Source: Halanaerobium saccharolyticum (GTDB lineage Bacteria > Bacillota > Halanaerobiia > Halanaerobiales > Halanaerobiaceae). Taken from it: 64,000 nucleotides of DNA. Made by a program: the position numbers and the translations under genes. Below, in pieces: positions 56,519 to 64,000 of the stretch (position 1 is its first letter; each line of letters opens with the position of its first letter). Below the pieces are notes generated by a model. It was not told where the DNA came from. It searched no databases and saw only the letters and a program-made list of their open reading frames with translations. The stretch is from assembly GCF_003053565.1 (NCBI RefSeq), contig NZ_QAXS01000003.1:1-64000 (forward strand), written 5' to 3'.

Positions 56519-57409
56519 TTACACTTCCTTCCTGTTGCGTAAGTAAATCTGAATCATAGAAACAATTACTAAAATTATAAAGAAAGCAAAGGCCATTGCT
56601 GCACCATAACCCATACTGTTTTGTTTAAAACTAGTTTCGTAAATATACTGCACTATCGGACGTGTTTCTGTACCAGGTCCACCACCGGTAATCAGCCAGA
56701 CCTGTGAGAAAATCTTAAATGAGAAAATAATCTGCAGTAAAGTTACTACCCAGGTGATTGGTTTTAAAGATGGAAGGGTAATATATAAAAGCTGCTGCAG
56801 CTTGGTCGCTCCATCTACTTCTGCGGCTTCATAAAAGGATTCCGGTATATCCTGCAGGGCTGCCAGATATAAAACCATATTAAATCCAACTGTCCACCAT
56901 AAAGTTGCAAAAACGATTACAAACCAGGCAAGATTAGCTTCTCCTAACCAGAATATTGTCTCTTCTACTCCAAAATAACTCTGTAAAATACCATTTAAAA
57001 GTCCACTGTGAGGTTGGAAAAAATAAACCATAATTGAAGAAATAACTGCTACTGATAATACATAAGGTAAGAAAAATGCTATTTTCAAAAATAACTGCCC
57101 TTTAATTTTTTGATTGGCCAGCAGTGCCAGCACTAAGCCCCCAATAACAATAGTTGGTGTTGAAAGTATAACAAACATCAATGTATTTCCTAAAGATTCC
57201 CAAAAGGCTGGATCTTTGATCATATAAAGATAATTATCTAGACCAACAAAACCCATGTTTCTGATCATAGTCCAGCGGTGCAGGCTCATCCAAAACCCTC
57301 TAAAAATTGGGAAAATCAAAAAGATAAAGTAAACAATAGCAAATGGCAGTAAAAACGGTAAAGCTTTTAAAAATGGATATCTATCCGATAACTGATTATA
57401 AAATTTCAA
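56519..57409 (-). CDS. CUT1 sugar ABC transporter permease, MalF type (unit 4)
   Basis: 296-residue inner-membrane permease with six hydrophobic segments and the EAA loop EAAEVDGATKLQQLLYITLPSLKPI (near 193). A strong hairpin lies between it and the upstream binding-protein gene. No ATPase gene in the unit. Confidence 0.93.
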   Translation of the reverse strand: MKFYNQLSDRYPFLKALPFLLPFAIVYFIFLIFPIFRGFWMSLHRWTMIRNMGFVGLDNYLYMIKDPAFWESLGNTLMFVILSTPTIVIGGLVLALLANQKIKGQLFLKIAFFLPYVLSVAVISSIMVYFFQPHSGLLNGILQSYFGVEETIFWLGEANLAWFVIVFATLWWTVGFNMVLYLAALQDIPESFYEAAEVDGATKLQQLLYITLPSLKPITWVVTLLQIIFSFKIFSQVWLITGGGPGTETRPIVQYIYETSFKQNSMGYGAAMAFAFFIILVIVSMIQIYLRNRKEV

Positions 57410-57440
57410 ATTTAAAACCCCCTTTAATTCTTCTATAAAG

Positions 57441-57467
57441 GCACAGGTGCCCTCAAAGCACCTGTGC
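57441..57467 (-). terminator. Intercistronic hairpin between binding-protein and permease genes (unit 4)
   Basis: GCACAGGTGC (57441-57450) and GCACCTGTGC (57458-57467), a perfect GC-rich 10-base stem with a 7-base loop and no U-run: a likely mRNA stabiliser or processing stop. Confidence 0.85.
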
Positions 57468-57499
57468 TGTATTGTCTAACTGTCTAACTACTCTAATTC

Positions 57500-58741
57500 T
57501 TATCTACTTAACAGTCTCTCTATACCTGTTACTGCCTGATCTACTGCTTCTTCTGCTGTGATTTGGTTATTCCAGACCTTACTTAAAGCTGTGGTTATCT
57601 CTGTTCTAATGCTCCATGTATATGAGCCAGCACTATCAAAGCTTACATAGTCAGCTGCCTTTACATAATCCATTCTATAAGGCATATTAACAAATTCTTC
57701 TTTTTCTTTAATTGTATCTTTACTTGGTATATGACCGGCTACAGCCCATAGATGTCCATTATCAGTAGCCCACTTAGCAAAAGTTAATGCTGCTTCTCTC
57801 TTCTCCTGATCCACATTTCTTGAATAAGGGATAACTAGAGTATGAGAATCAGCCCAGACAGATCGATTATCAAAAATTTGCGGCATTGGAACAACTCCAA
57901 AATTAAGATCTTCTGTAGCTTCCAGGGTTCCAGTAATCCAAACACCTGTTAACAGTGATGCTGCTTCACCATTTCTAAATAAGTTTACATTTTCCATATA
58001 TTCTGAGTGCAGTGGTGAATATTCTTTGTCATAAAGATCCTTCATATAATTAATTGCTTCAACAGCTTTTGCTTTGTCTAGAGTCACTTCATCACCGCTA
58101 ATAACTGGTGATCCATCAAGCTGACTGTAAAGACTCCACCAGACTCTATAGTGTCCTTCTTCAGTTAATTTTGTCCAGTTTGTCATTGGATATTTTGCAG
58201 AAGAATCAGATTTCAATTTCTCTAGAAAATCTTTGAAAGAACCTTCCATCTTAGGAGTACCATCTTCTGCTAATAAGTCTGCTTCAGCTAATAGATCTTT
58301 ATTATAATAGTAAACAAGTGGATGTGTATCAAATGGTACTGCAAAAATTTCCCCATTAATTTCTGCACCACTTAGAATATTTGTATTGTACTCAGTCCAA
58401 TCAATACCAACATTTTCTCCCAGCTCATCTAAAGGAACAATTAAACCTTCATCTGCAAGCTCTTTAACTCTGGTAACATGACTGATAGCAATGTCAGGTC
58501 CGTTACCACTGGCTGTTGCAGTCTTGAGTTTGGTATAATATTCTCCCCACTCTAACCTGGTGACATCTACTTCTATATCCTCATGTGAAGCATTAAATTC
58601 TGCTACTATTTCATCCATAAATTCTGCGTCTCCACCACCAAAAAGATTCCAGTACTCTACTGTTACAGTTTCTGCCATTACATTAGATGTCAAGCCTACC
58701 ATTACTGCAACTAAAACTACTAAAAATAAAGCCTTTTTCAT
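57500..58741 (-). CDS. Sugar ABC transporter substrate-binding protein (unit 4)
   Basis: 413-residue periplasmic binding protein. Signal peptide 1-23 (LFLVVLVAVMVGLTSNVMAE) without lipobox Cys. Mature start VTVEYWNLFGGGDAEFMDEIVAEF is a classic CUT1 opening. GGGGG precedes the ATG. First gene of unit 4 with two permeases and a GH2 enzyme. Inverted repeats upstream and an ArsR-type regulator gene next door suggest control by that regulator rather than a LacI protein. Confidence 0.93.
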   Translation of the reverse strand: MKKALFLVVLVAVMVGLTSNVMAETVTVEYWNLFGGGDAEFMDEIVAEFNASHEDIEVDVTRLEWGEYYTKLKTATASGNGPDIAISHVTRVKELADEGLIVPLDELGENVGIDWTEYNTNILSGAEINGEIFAVPFDTHPLVYYYNKDLLAEADLLAEDGTPKMEGSFKDFLEKLKSDSSAKYPMTNWTKLTEEGHYRVWWSLYSQLDGSPVISGDEVTLDKAKAVEAINYMKDLYDKEYSPLHSEYMENVNLFRNGEAASLLTGVWITGTLEATEDLNFGVVPMPQIFDNRSVWADSHTLVIPYSRNVDQEKREAALTFAKWATDNGHLWAVAGHIPSKDTIKEKEEFVNMPYRMDYVKAADYVSFDSAGSYTWSIRTEITTALSKVWNNQITAEEAVDQAVTGIERLLSR

Positions 58742-58766
58742 TATATAATCCCCCTTAAGTATTTTA

Positions 58767-58793
58767 TTAGCGATTTTTTGAATTTATCGCTAA
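58767..58793. promoter_or_regulatory. Inverted repeat in the unit 4 leader
   Basis: TTAGCGAT (58767-58774) and ATCGCTAA (58786-58793) with an 11-base gap, 26 bases before the binding-protein start. It could be an operator or an RNA hairpin over the leader. Confidence 0.5.
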
Positions 58794-58914
58794 AGATAAA
58801 TAAATTTGATTACCCGACTACTCTCTCAATTGATAATATTGCGAAAATTAACTCTAAAAAAATATTACTTTATTCAGCCCTAAGTATCGCCCTCCTTTTG
58901 ATTTAAGTATCACT

Positions 58915-58944
58915 GCTTTAATTTAATGTTTATTGAATTAAAGC
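58915..58944. promoter_or_regulatory. Inverted repeat, candidate ArsR-type operator (unit 4 side)
   Basis: GCTTTAATT and AATTAAAGC with a 12-base gap. The half TTATTGAATTAAA (58930-58942) recurs exactly at 60018-60030 upstream of the regulator gene. The rest of 58794-59042 is AT-rich with no gene. Confidence 0.5.
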
Positions 58945-59042
58945 ACATAAAAAATGCAGCTGAAAATTTGTCTCTAATTATTACTATTCTACACGAAATA
59001 AAAAATTCCTGCTTTTATTTTAATTTTTTTTGATTTAATTCA

Positions 59043-59975
59043 TTAATCATTGAATTTATATCTATATCTAAGCATCATATCCTGTCTGTAATTACCAAAT
59101 TTTTTGCCAAAAAGATTGACACCACCAACATTGCGGGCGTCTTCCTTAACCCCAATTTTAACATCAATAAAATCTTCATCTTCAATCTTAAGATCAGCTA
59201 AAGTTACATCCGAAATCTGATTGCCGTCAATAAATGCTCCCTCTTCTGTAACCTGCCAGATTTTTAATAACCCGTGCTGAGTTTGATCAAAATACCACCA
59301 GTCAGGATTTAAAATACCCCTTTTCTCACCAAAATCTCCGGGAGAAGTCCAGACACCAATTTCAACTCCATTGATCCAGATTGAAATATCAGATGGCCAG
59401 TCTTCGTTATAATCTGAAGTTTCGGAACAAATCTCCATACTCAACTCTAATTTTGTTGCCTGAGAATTATTGGGCAGATTATTTGGAAAAACATATTTTA
59501 CATAACCCTTACCAAACCAGAGAATCTGGGCATGAATATGCTCTGGGTGGAGAAATGACTTAACATCATCCAGCTCGCCAATCACCGCTTTCTCTGAAGC
59601 CAGACCACAGGTGGGGCTGACATTAAAGTCTTTATAATTACCAATTGGCATTGAGGTTTCAATTAAATTTTTATCCTTTAATTCTCTATTTCCAGGCAGG
59701 TTAACTAAAATTTTATCATAGTTTAAGCTGCAGATCTTTTGAGATCCGTGATTACCTGGTCGATACTCAGTTTCGATCAGACCTGCCTCCTCCAGCTTTT
59801 TGATATTTACTGTTACTGAGGAAGCAGGCATATCTATAAATTCAGAAATTTGATTTAAGTTCATATCTTCATTCTGTAAGACTTCTAAAATTCTCATTCT
59901 GGATTCAGAGCCAAGGGCTTTTAAGACCTCAATAATTTGCTCTTCATCCTTTAATTCCATTATATTACCCTTCAT
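59043..59975 (-). CDS. ArsR-type regulator with large C-terminal sensor-like domain
   Basis: 310-residue regulator. The N-terminal winged helix-turn-helix (VLKALGSESRMRILEVLQ, then MPASSVTVNIKKLEEAGLIETEY) covers about residues 10-75. The C-terminal roughly 200 residues are rich in aromatic and acidic residues (DISIWINGVEIGVWTSPGDFGEKRG, NPDWWYFDQTQHGLLKIW) and look like a beta-sandwich, possibly a sugar sensor. Metal-site cysteines of classic ArsR proteins are not seen in the helix-turn-helix. Start at 59975 has GGAG; an ATG at 59960 with AAGGG is also possible. Divergence from usual ArsR length and the neighbouring sugar unit suggest carbohydrate control. Confidence 0.85.
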   Translation of the reverse strand: MKGNIMELKDEEQIIEVLKALGSESRMRILEVLQNEDMNLNQISEFIDMPASSVTVNIKKLEEAGLIETEYRPGNHGSQKICSLNYDKILVNLPGNRELKDKNLIETSMPIGNYKDFNVSPTCGLASEKAVIGELDDVKSFLHPEHIHAQILWFGKGYVKYVFPNNLPNNSQATKLELSMEICSETSDYNEDWPSDISIWINGVEIGVWTSPGDFGEKRGILNPDWWYFDQTQHGLLKIWQVTEEGAFIDGNQISDVTLADLKIEDEDFIDVKIGVKEDARNVGGVNLFGKKFGNYRQDMMLRYRYKFND

Positions 59976-59987
59976 TTTAATCACTCC

Positions 59988-60038
59988 AATTGCTTTTTGC
60001 TAATTTTATTTTAACAATTATTGAATTAAAAAGCAATT
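59988..60038. promoter_or_regulatory. Inverted repeat, candidate operator before the ArsR-type gene
   Basis: AATTGCTTTTT (59988-59998) and AAAAAGCAATT (60028-60038), containing TTATTGAATTAAA (60018-60030) shared with 58930-58942. Consistent with autoregulation. Confidence 0.5.
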
Positions 60039-60054
60039 ACAAAATTAAAAAAAA

Positions 60055-60070
60055 GAGCCGTCTCCGGCTC
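60055..60070 (-). terminator. Terminator of the second Gfo/Idh/MocA gene
   Basis: GAGCCG and CGGCTC with a TCTC loop. On the minus strand eight T residues follow. Confidence 0.88.
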
Positions 60071-60078
60071 AATTGATT

Positions 60079-61137
60079 TTAAAATTTAACTGCTTCTCCA
60101 GTTTCAGCAGATTTATAAATTGCATCCAGAATTTGCGCTACCACAACTGCCTCTCTGGCTTTAACTGGCGGCTCTTTATCATCTCTCACAGCCTCAATCC
60201 AGAGTTTCATCTCCCTCTCACCTGGATCTTCATTGCCTGAACTGGCTGTAGAAATTTCCTCTTTATATAATCTGCCATCCTTTTCGCCATTGATCCGGAG
60301 TCCATTGATATTATCCGCTCCTGCTTTTCTGCCGCTTAATACAGTCTTAATGTCATAGTCCTCTGGAGTATTTAACGCCCAGCTGCATTCTAAGAAGACT
60401 GTAGTCCCATCTTCCATAATGATGTGAGCAACTGCAGCATCTTCGACTTCAAATTTTTCTTTTTCCCAGGGGCCAAAATAATTGGCTTCACTGCTTTCTT
60501 CTGCCATCTCATTAAATACATTTGCCAGCACAATTTTAGGCTGATAATTATCCAGCAGCCAGAGGGTTAGATCGAGTGAGTGGGTACCAATATCGATTAG
60601 AGGTCCTCCTCCCTGAATTTCTTTGTCCAGAAAATAGCCCCAGGTCGGCACACCTCGTCGCCTTAATGCTAGTGAGCGGGCAAAATAAACTTTTCCCAGT
60701 TTACCGCTTTCAACCAGTTCCTTAAATAAAATATTTTCTGCCTTAAAACGATTCTGATAGCTGACAGATAATTTTTGCCCGGTCAATTGAGCTGTTTGAT
60801 ACATCTGCTCTGCTTCTTCAGCGTTTAAAGCCATCGGTTTTTCACACATTACGTCTTTACCGGCCTTAAGCGCTGCAACCGAAATTTCTGCATGGGAGTT
60901 GTTTGGAGTGCAGATATGAACCAGATCAAGCTGCTCATCCTCCAGGAGTTTTTTATAATCTGTAAAAACCCTGGAAACTTCTGCCCCAAATTCCGCAGCT
61001 GCTCGTTCTGCTTTTTCTATACTTCGGTTGCAGAAAGCTGTCATTTCTACATTTTTTAATTTATTAAGTCCCGGCATATGTTTGCTAAAAGCAATATCAC
61101 CACAACCAATTATTCCAACTTTCAACTTTTTTTGCAT
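60079..61137 (-). CDS. Gfo/Idh/MocA family oxidoreductase
   Basis: 352-residue NAD(P)-dependent dehydrogenase. Rossmann motif VGIIGCGDIAFSKHMPGL (about 6-23), the family EKP motif in MCEKPMALNAEEAEQM (Lys near 100), and the catalytic-region GGGPLIDIGTHSLDLTLWLL (about 176-195) with His are all intact. These enzymes oxidise sugars, sugar acids or inositols. Position beside the unit 4 regulator suggests a role in the same sugar's use, but it has its own terminator. Confidence 0.92.
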   Translation of the reverse strand: MQKKLKVGIIGCGDIAFSKHMPGLNKLKNVEMTAFCNRSIEKAERAAAEFGAEVSRVFTDYKKLLEDEQLDLVHICTPNNSHAEISVAALKAGKDVMCEKPMALNAEEAEQMYQTAQLTGQKLSVSYQNRFKAENILFKELVESGKLGKVYFARSLALRRRGVPTWGYFLDKEIQGGGPLIDIGTHSLDLTLWLLDNYQPKIVLANVFNEMAEESSEANYFGPWEKEKFEVEDAAVAHIIMEDGTTVFLECSWALNTPEDYDIKTVLSGRKAGADNINGLRINGEKDGRLYKEEISTASSGNEDPGEREMKLWIEAVRDDKEPPVKAREAVVVAQILDAIYKSAETGEAVKF

Positions 61138-61180
61138 AATATTAGTGCCCCTTCCTCTACTAATTTAAATTCAATTTTAA

Positions 61181-62635
61181 TCAGATTTTTTTCTTTAAAA
61201 TTTTCCAGATTGACTTTGCTGCTTTAACTGCATTTTCACCCAGAGAATGATTGCTGTAAGCACTTTCGACAAAAATATCTGTCAGATCATTAATCTCATC
61301 TTTTAAATTCTGATATTTTTCTTCCAGATAACTGCTGTATTCATAAGGAGTTGAAGCGGGATCTTTTCCCATCCCTTTTAAAGACAGAAGTTTAAGTAGA
61401 GAATTATAAATTCTGATTATTATTGAATTAGACTCCCCTTTGAGATCAATGTTTTTTAAACTATTTTCTTCTTTTTTAGTTGATTTCTTATTCTTAAGCC
61501 TTTCTCTTCTTTCCTTCCAGCTTGAACTGAGATTGAAATTCAAATCTTTAACAACAGAAAAAATATCTTTGATTGATTTGATCAAAAATCTGTAAAAAGC
61601 CTTGAAAAACTGGGGCATATTCTTAATTTTACTAATTTCGGAAGTTATAAAAAAGATTATCAAAGCCAGAAAAAAGAGTCCAAAAATAACTGTTAAAAAG
61701 ATCTGAATAACAATAAATAATATTTCAATCAGTCTTGATTCCTCTTCTTCTACCTCAGCGGGAAGCTCTCCTTCTCCCATGTTTTGGCCAATATTTTGCT
61801 GCTGCTCCATCTCAACTACTCCCATTTGAGCTAGCTGTCTCCCAAGCCAGCTGTTAATTCTATCCATCGGCAGCGGTTGATAATTAGAAGGAAGTAAAAA
61901 GGCAAGCAGCAGAGCTGAAATGATAAAAATCAAAAGAAATTTTCGCCAGCCCTTTTTTATTGATTGGCTCTCTTTAATTCGATTAACATTCCAGTCAACT
62001 GTTTTTTTATCAAGATAAGTTAGGGCCAGCAGAAACACTTCTACCACTAGAAAAATTATTGTTAGTACCAGAAAAAATGTGTTCATCTCTCCCATAACCG
62101 CCCAGAGAATAAATAAGGGGAGATTAAGCCAGCTGATTTTTTGAGTCATCCTGGGCCAGATCAGAGGATAATCAAGAAGCCTTCTAAACTCATCAAGATT
62201 CCAATCTTCACCTCTACTTGCATAGATTTTATCAAAATCTTTACGGAAGTACTCAAAAATACCGCAGAATTCATAAACCTGATACCAGATAAAAATACTG
62301 ATCAGCCAGAAAGTAAATAAATCAAGATTTTCAAGAATGAATATGGAATTTAAGCCCTGATAACGGCCACTAAAAACGACTAAAATAAAAAGGTAAAGAA
62401 AAAACTCAGCCGCAAAAGTCAGCAGCGGGATTTTTATTTCCAGGGAAGCATTAAAATGCAATATTGCTTCAATTAGAAATAAAAAGAGCAGTAAATAGGA
62501 TAGCATGTTTAAATTAAAAAAGTTAGAATTAATTTCAACTAAATAAAAAAACATCACTGCCAGAATAAAATAGAGCAGAACCCCCATAAAAGGATAAAGA
62601 TAGCTGTATTTAAAATTATATTCTTTAGCTTTCAT
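61181..62635 (-). CDS. Membrane protein with DUF4129-like C-terminus, partner of DUF58
   Basis: 484-residue membrane protein with about seven hydrophobic helices (from about 15, 45, 75, 105, 170-210, 235 and 305), then a cytoplasmic tail (about 350-484). The end segment STPYEYSSYLEEKYQNLKDEINDLTDIFVESAYS resembles DUF4129, which usually closes transglutaminase-type TgpA proteins, but no transglutaminase Cys-His-Asp core is seen. The ATG at 62635 is preferred over a GTG three codons earlier because AAGGAG is better spaced. It overlaps the DUF58 gene by 11 bases. Confidence 0.82.
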   Translation of the reverse strand: MKAKEYNFKYSYLYPFMGVLLYFILAVMFFYLVEINSNFFNLNMLSYLLLFLFLIEAILHFNASLEIKIPLLTFAAEFFLYLFILVVFSGRYQGLNSIFILENLDLFTFWLISIFIWYQVYEFCGIFEYFRKDFDKIYASRGEDWNLDEFRRLLDYPLIWPRMTQKISWLNLPLFILWAVMGEMNTFFLVLTIIFLVVEVFLLALTYLDKKTVDWNVNRIKESQSIKKGWRKFLLIFIISALLLAFLLPSNYQPLPMDRINSWLGRQLAQMGVVEMEQQQNIGQNMGEGELPAEVEEEESRLIEILFIVIQIFLTVIFGLFFLALIIFFITSEISKIKNMPQFFKAFYRFLIKSIKDIFSVVKDLNFNLSSSWKERRERLKNKKSTKKEENSLKNIDLKGESNSIIIRIYNSLLKLLSLKGMGKDPASTPYEYSSYLEEKYQNLKDEINDLTDIFVESAYSNHSLGENAVKAAKSIWKILKKKI

Positions 62636-63959
62636 GCAGATCACGCTCCTTCCTTAAGTGATGGATAGAAAGTGGTGCTGTAAAAAATCGGTACCTAAAT
62701 TCTCGATGAACTACCTCATCTCCCATAATCATAATTTTAATATTATAGCCTCTTCGCATTAAATTTTCTACCACCTGCATCAATTGGCTGTCATCCTTTT
62801 CTGTAAAAATAATCAGGGTTCCTCCCCAGGCTAAATCGAGCTCATCAGTCAGCAAATTAAGAAAATTATCCGCCTGAGATATATCAACCCGAGCAAGCAG
62901 TTCAAGCAGCTGCTGCAGATGGCCATCTCCATTTCCTGATGGAAGTTTTAAATAGCTATCAAAGTCATGCTCCACGTCTTCTGCATCAGAGACAGAACTA
63001 TTTGCAATTTTATCATTAGCTGCCGCTTCTGAGTCTGAATTCTCATCTTTTTCACTTTCTGAATTCAGTTCAGTTTCAACTTCTCCTTCAGTTATTTTTG
63101 CCTGGTAGGCATTAAACGCCTCTCGGTTTTCACCTTCGATGACGGCATTACTCATAAATTTATAACTGTGACCAATTCGATTTAAATAATAGGCTATCGA
63201 AGCGGTGGCAGTGACTGCGAGTTCTGTTTTTCTTTCTAAAAATTTGTGGCCATAATCTTCCTGAGACATATTTAAAACCAGGGCTGTATCAATGGAAACC
63301 GTCGATTCATTCTTGCGGGATTTTAATTCTCCGGTTTTGGCTGAAGCCTTCCAGTGGATCTGATTCATCCTATCCGAACCCTGATATTCTCTGATACCTG
63401 CTGTTCGATAGGGGTCCTGGTAAATCGGCTGAGGCCATTTGGATTTCCCAAAGGGCAGCCTGGAGGCAAGTCCCAGTTCTTCTAAGTTCAAAATTTTGGG
63501 ATAGATATATACTTCCAGCTCTTTGAGCTCTCCTTTTGTCAGTTCATAACCCAAAAAATCTCCCATTTCCCATCTCAGCGGTCCAATTTTATAGAGCCCT
63601 CTCTTCTTTGCTTTCAGGCTAAAAGTCCACTCTTTTTTCTCGCCAGCTTTAAAATAACTTAAATGCTGTTCTTCCAGAGTAGTTAACTTTCCGGGTAAAT
63701 ACTCATCAAATTTGAGCCATAAAATTGGCAGAAAGCTGTTGTTTTCTACTTCAATAGTTACCTTAATTTCTTCATTATAAAACAAATGATCATTTTCCAG
63801 GTAATGATTTATTTTTAAGTTTTTGGAGATATTATAGTGGTAATATTTAATTGTAAAATGAAAGAGGAGGAAAAAATAAGCAAGCTTAAACAAAACTGTC
63901 CGCTGCAAAACTGCTCCTCCCAGATAGGTTACTAAACCTAAGGCAAAGAAATTAATCAA
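62625..63959 (-). CDS. DUF58 domain protein (MoxR-associated)
   Basis: 444-residue protein. Two N-terminal hydrophobic helices (about 3-40), a beta-rich domain (VEVENNSFLPILWLKFDEYLPG), and the DUF58 core with GIREYQGSDRMNQIHWKASAKTGELKSR (about 188-215) and a von Willebrand-like DTALVLNMS segment. An acidic linker (about 288-330, mostly Glu/Asp/Ser) interrupts the C-terminal part. TTG start with GAGGTG. Proteins of this type work with MoxR ATPases, and the end of one lies directly upstream. Role unknown, often envelope-related. Confidence 0.88.
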   Translation of the reverse strand: MINFFALGLVTYLGGAVLQRTVLFKLAYFFLLFHFTIKYYHYNISKNLKINHYLENDHLFYNEEIKVTIEVENNSFLPILWLKFDEYLPGKLTTLEEQHLSYFKAGEKKEWTFSLKAKKRGLYKIGPLRWEMGDFLGYELTKGELKELEVYIYPKILNLEELGLASRLPFGKSKWPQPIYQDPYRTAGIREYQGSDRMNQIHWKASAKTGELKSRKNESTVSIDTALVLNMSQEDYGHKFLERKTELAVTATASIAYYLNRIGHSYKFMSNAVIEGENREAFNAYQAKITEGEVETELNSESEKDENSDSEAAANDKIANSSVSDAEDVEHDFDSYLKLPSGNGDGHLQQLLELLARVDISQADNFLNLLTDELDLAWGGTLIIFTEKDDSQLMQVVENLMRRGYNIKIMIMGDEVVHREFRYRFFTAPLSIHHLRKERDLHES

Positions 63960-63999
63960 TTACTGGCACCTCGGTTCTTCTGATAATCTCCTTCACAAT
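63952..63999 (-). CDS. moxR: C-terminal end of a MoxR-type AAA ATPase (partial, cut by window edge)
   Basis: The last 15 codons read IVKEIIRRTEVPVID before TAA, matching the usual C-terminal tail of MoxR ATPases. It overlaps the TTG of the DUF58 gene by 8 bases. MoxR-DUF58-membrane protein is a standard gene order. The body of the gene is outside the window, so the call rests on 15 residues and context. Confidence 0.6.
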   Translation of the reverse strand: MVKEIIRRTEVPVID

Positions 64000-64000
64000 C

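Overview
The window looks like chromosomal DNA of an AT-rich, anaerobic, sugar-fermenting Firmicute with two membranes, most likely Halanaerobium or a close relative (inference from gene style; no rRNA is present). Low G+C, strong GGAGG-type ribosome binding sites, several TTG starts and many LacI/CUT1 sugar operons point to Firmicutes. All five ABC substrate-binding proteins have plain cleavable signal peptides and no lipobox cysteine, which suits a diderm with a periplasm. All but two protein genes (26056 and 32370) lie on the minus strand, so operons read right to left.

Layout. 0.1-7.8 kb: a LacI-controlled operon (binding protein, two permeases, GH94 disaccharide phosphorylase, small cupin) with three copies of a GGGAGCGGTCCC-type operator. 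7.9-11.8 kb: a membrane diguanylate cyclase, a MATE exporter and an MFS transporter. 12.1-16.4 kb: a glycerate operon (iron-sulfur flavoprotein-like protein, 2-hydroxyacid dehydrogenase, glycerate kinase, GntP permease) ending in tandem terminators. 16.4-24.3 kb: a complete four-gene Wadjet plasmid-defence operon (jetABCD). 24.5-29.7 kb: a DlgD-like reductase, a c-di-GMP-I riboswitch with terminator in front of an unknown helical protein, an orphan LacI, a nitroreductase, WrbA and a DUF2892 protein. 29.8-38.2 kb: a NitT/TauT-type ABC transporter, a UbiA-type prenyltransferase, a DUF362 protein and a 1202-residue tandem 5'-nucleotidase with an internal SLH-like segment. 38.3-58.7 kb: three more CUT1 sugar transport units with LacZ, a GH3 glucosidase, a second GH2 enzyme and a LacI regulator, plus an aminotransferase/oxidoreductase pair. 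59.0-64 kb: an ArsR-type regulator with a large sensor-like C-terminus, a second Gfo/Idh/MocA oxidoreductase, and a MoxR-DUF58-DUF4129 cluster cut by the window edge.

How the genes work together. Four sugar importers bring in oligosaccharides; none encodes its own ATPase, so a shared MsmX-type ATPase elsewhere is expected. Intracellular GH94, GH3 and GH2 enzymes then split the sugars. All four importer units have a strong hairpin between the binding-protein gene and the first permease gene, which should give more binding protein than permease. One LacI operator sequence (AATTTAAACGTTTTAAA or a close variant) precedes two importer units and the regulator itself, so these appear co-regulated.

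Most worth a second look: the c-di-GMP riboswitch controlling a protein of unknown function; JetC, whose Walker A and Walker B lack the usual Ser/Thr and Glu; two promoters with Crp/Fnr-like palindromes at or near -41.5; a short dispersed palindromic repeat (core AAGTACCCGGTACC) that even forms codons at one gene junction; and the SLH-linked double nucleotidase. No tRNA, rRNA, CRISPR array, insertion sequence or prophage gene was seen. The first 115 bases show no gene or clear signal.
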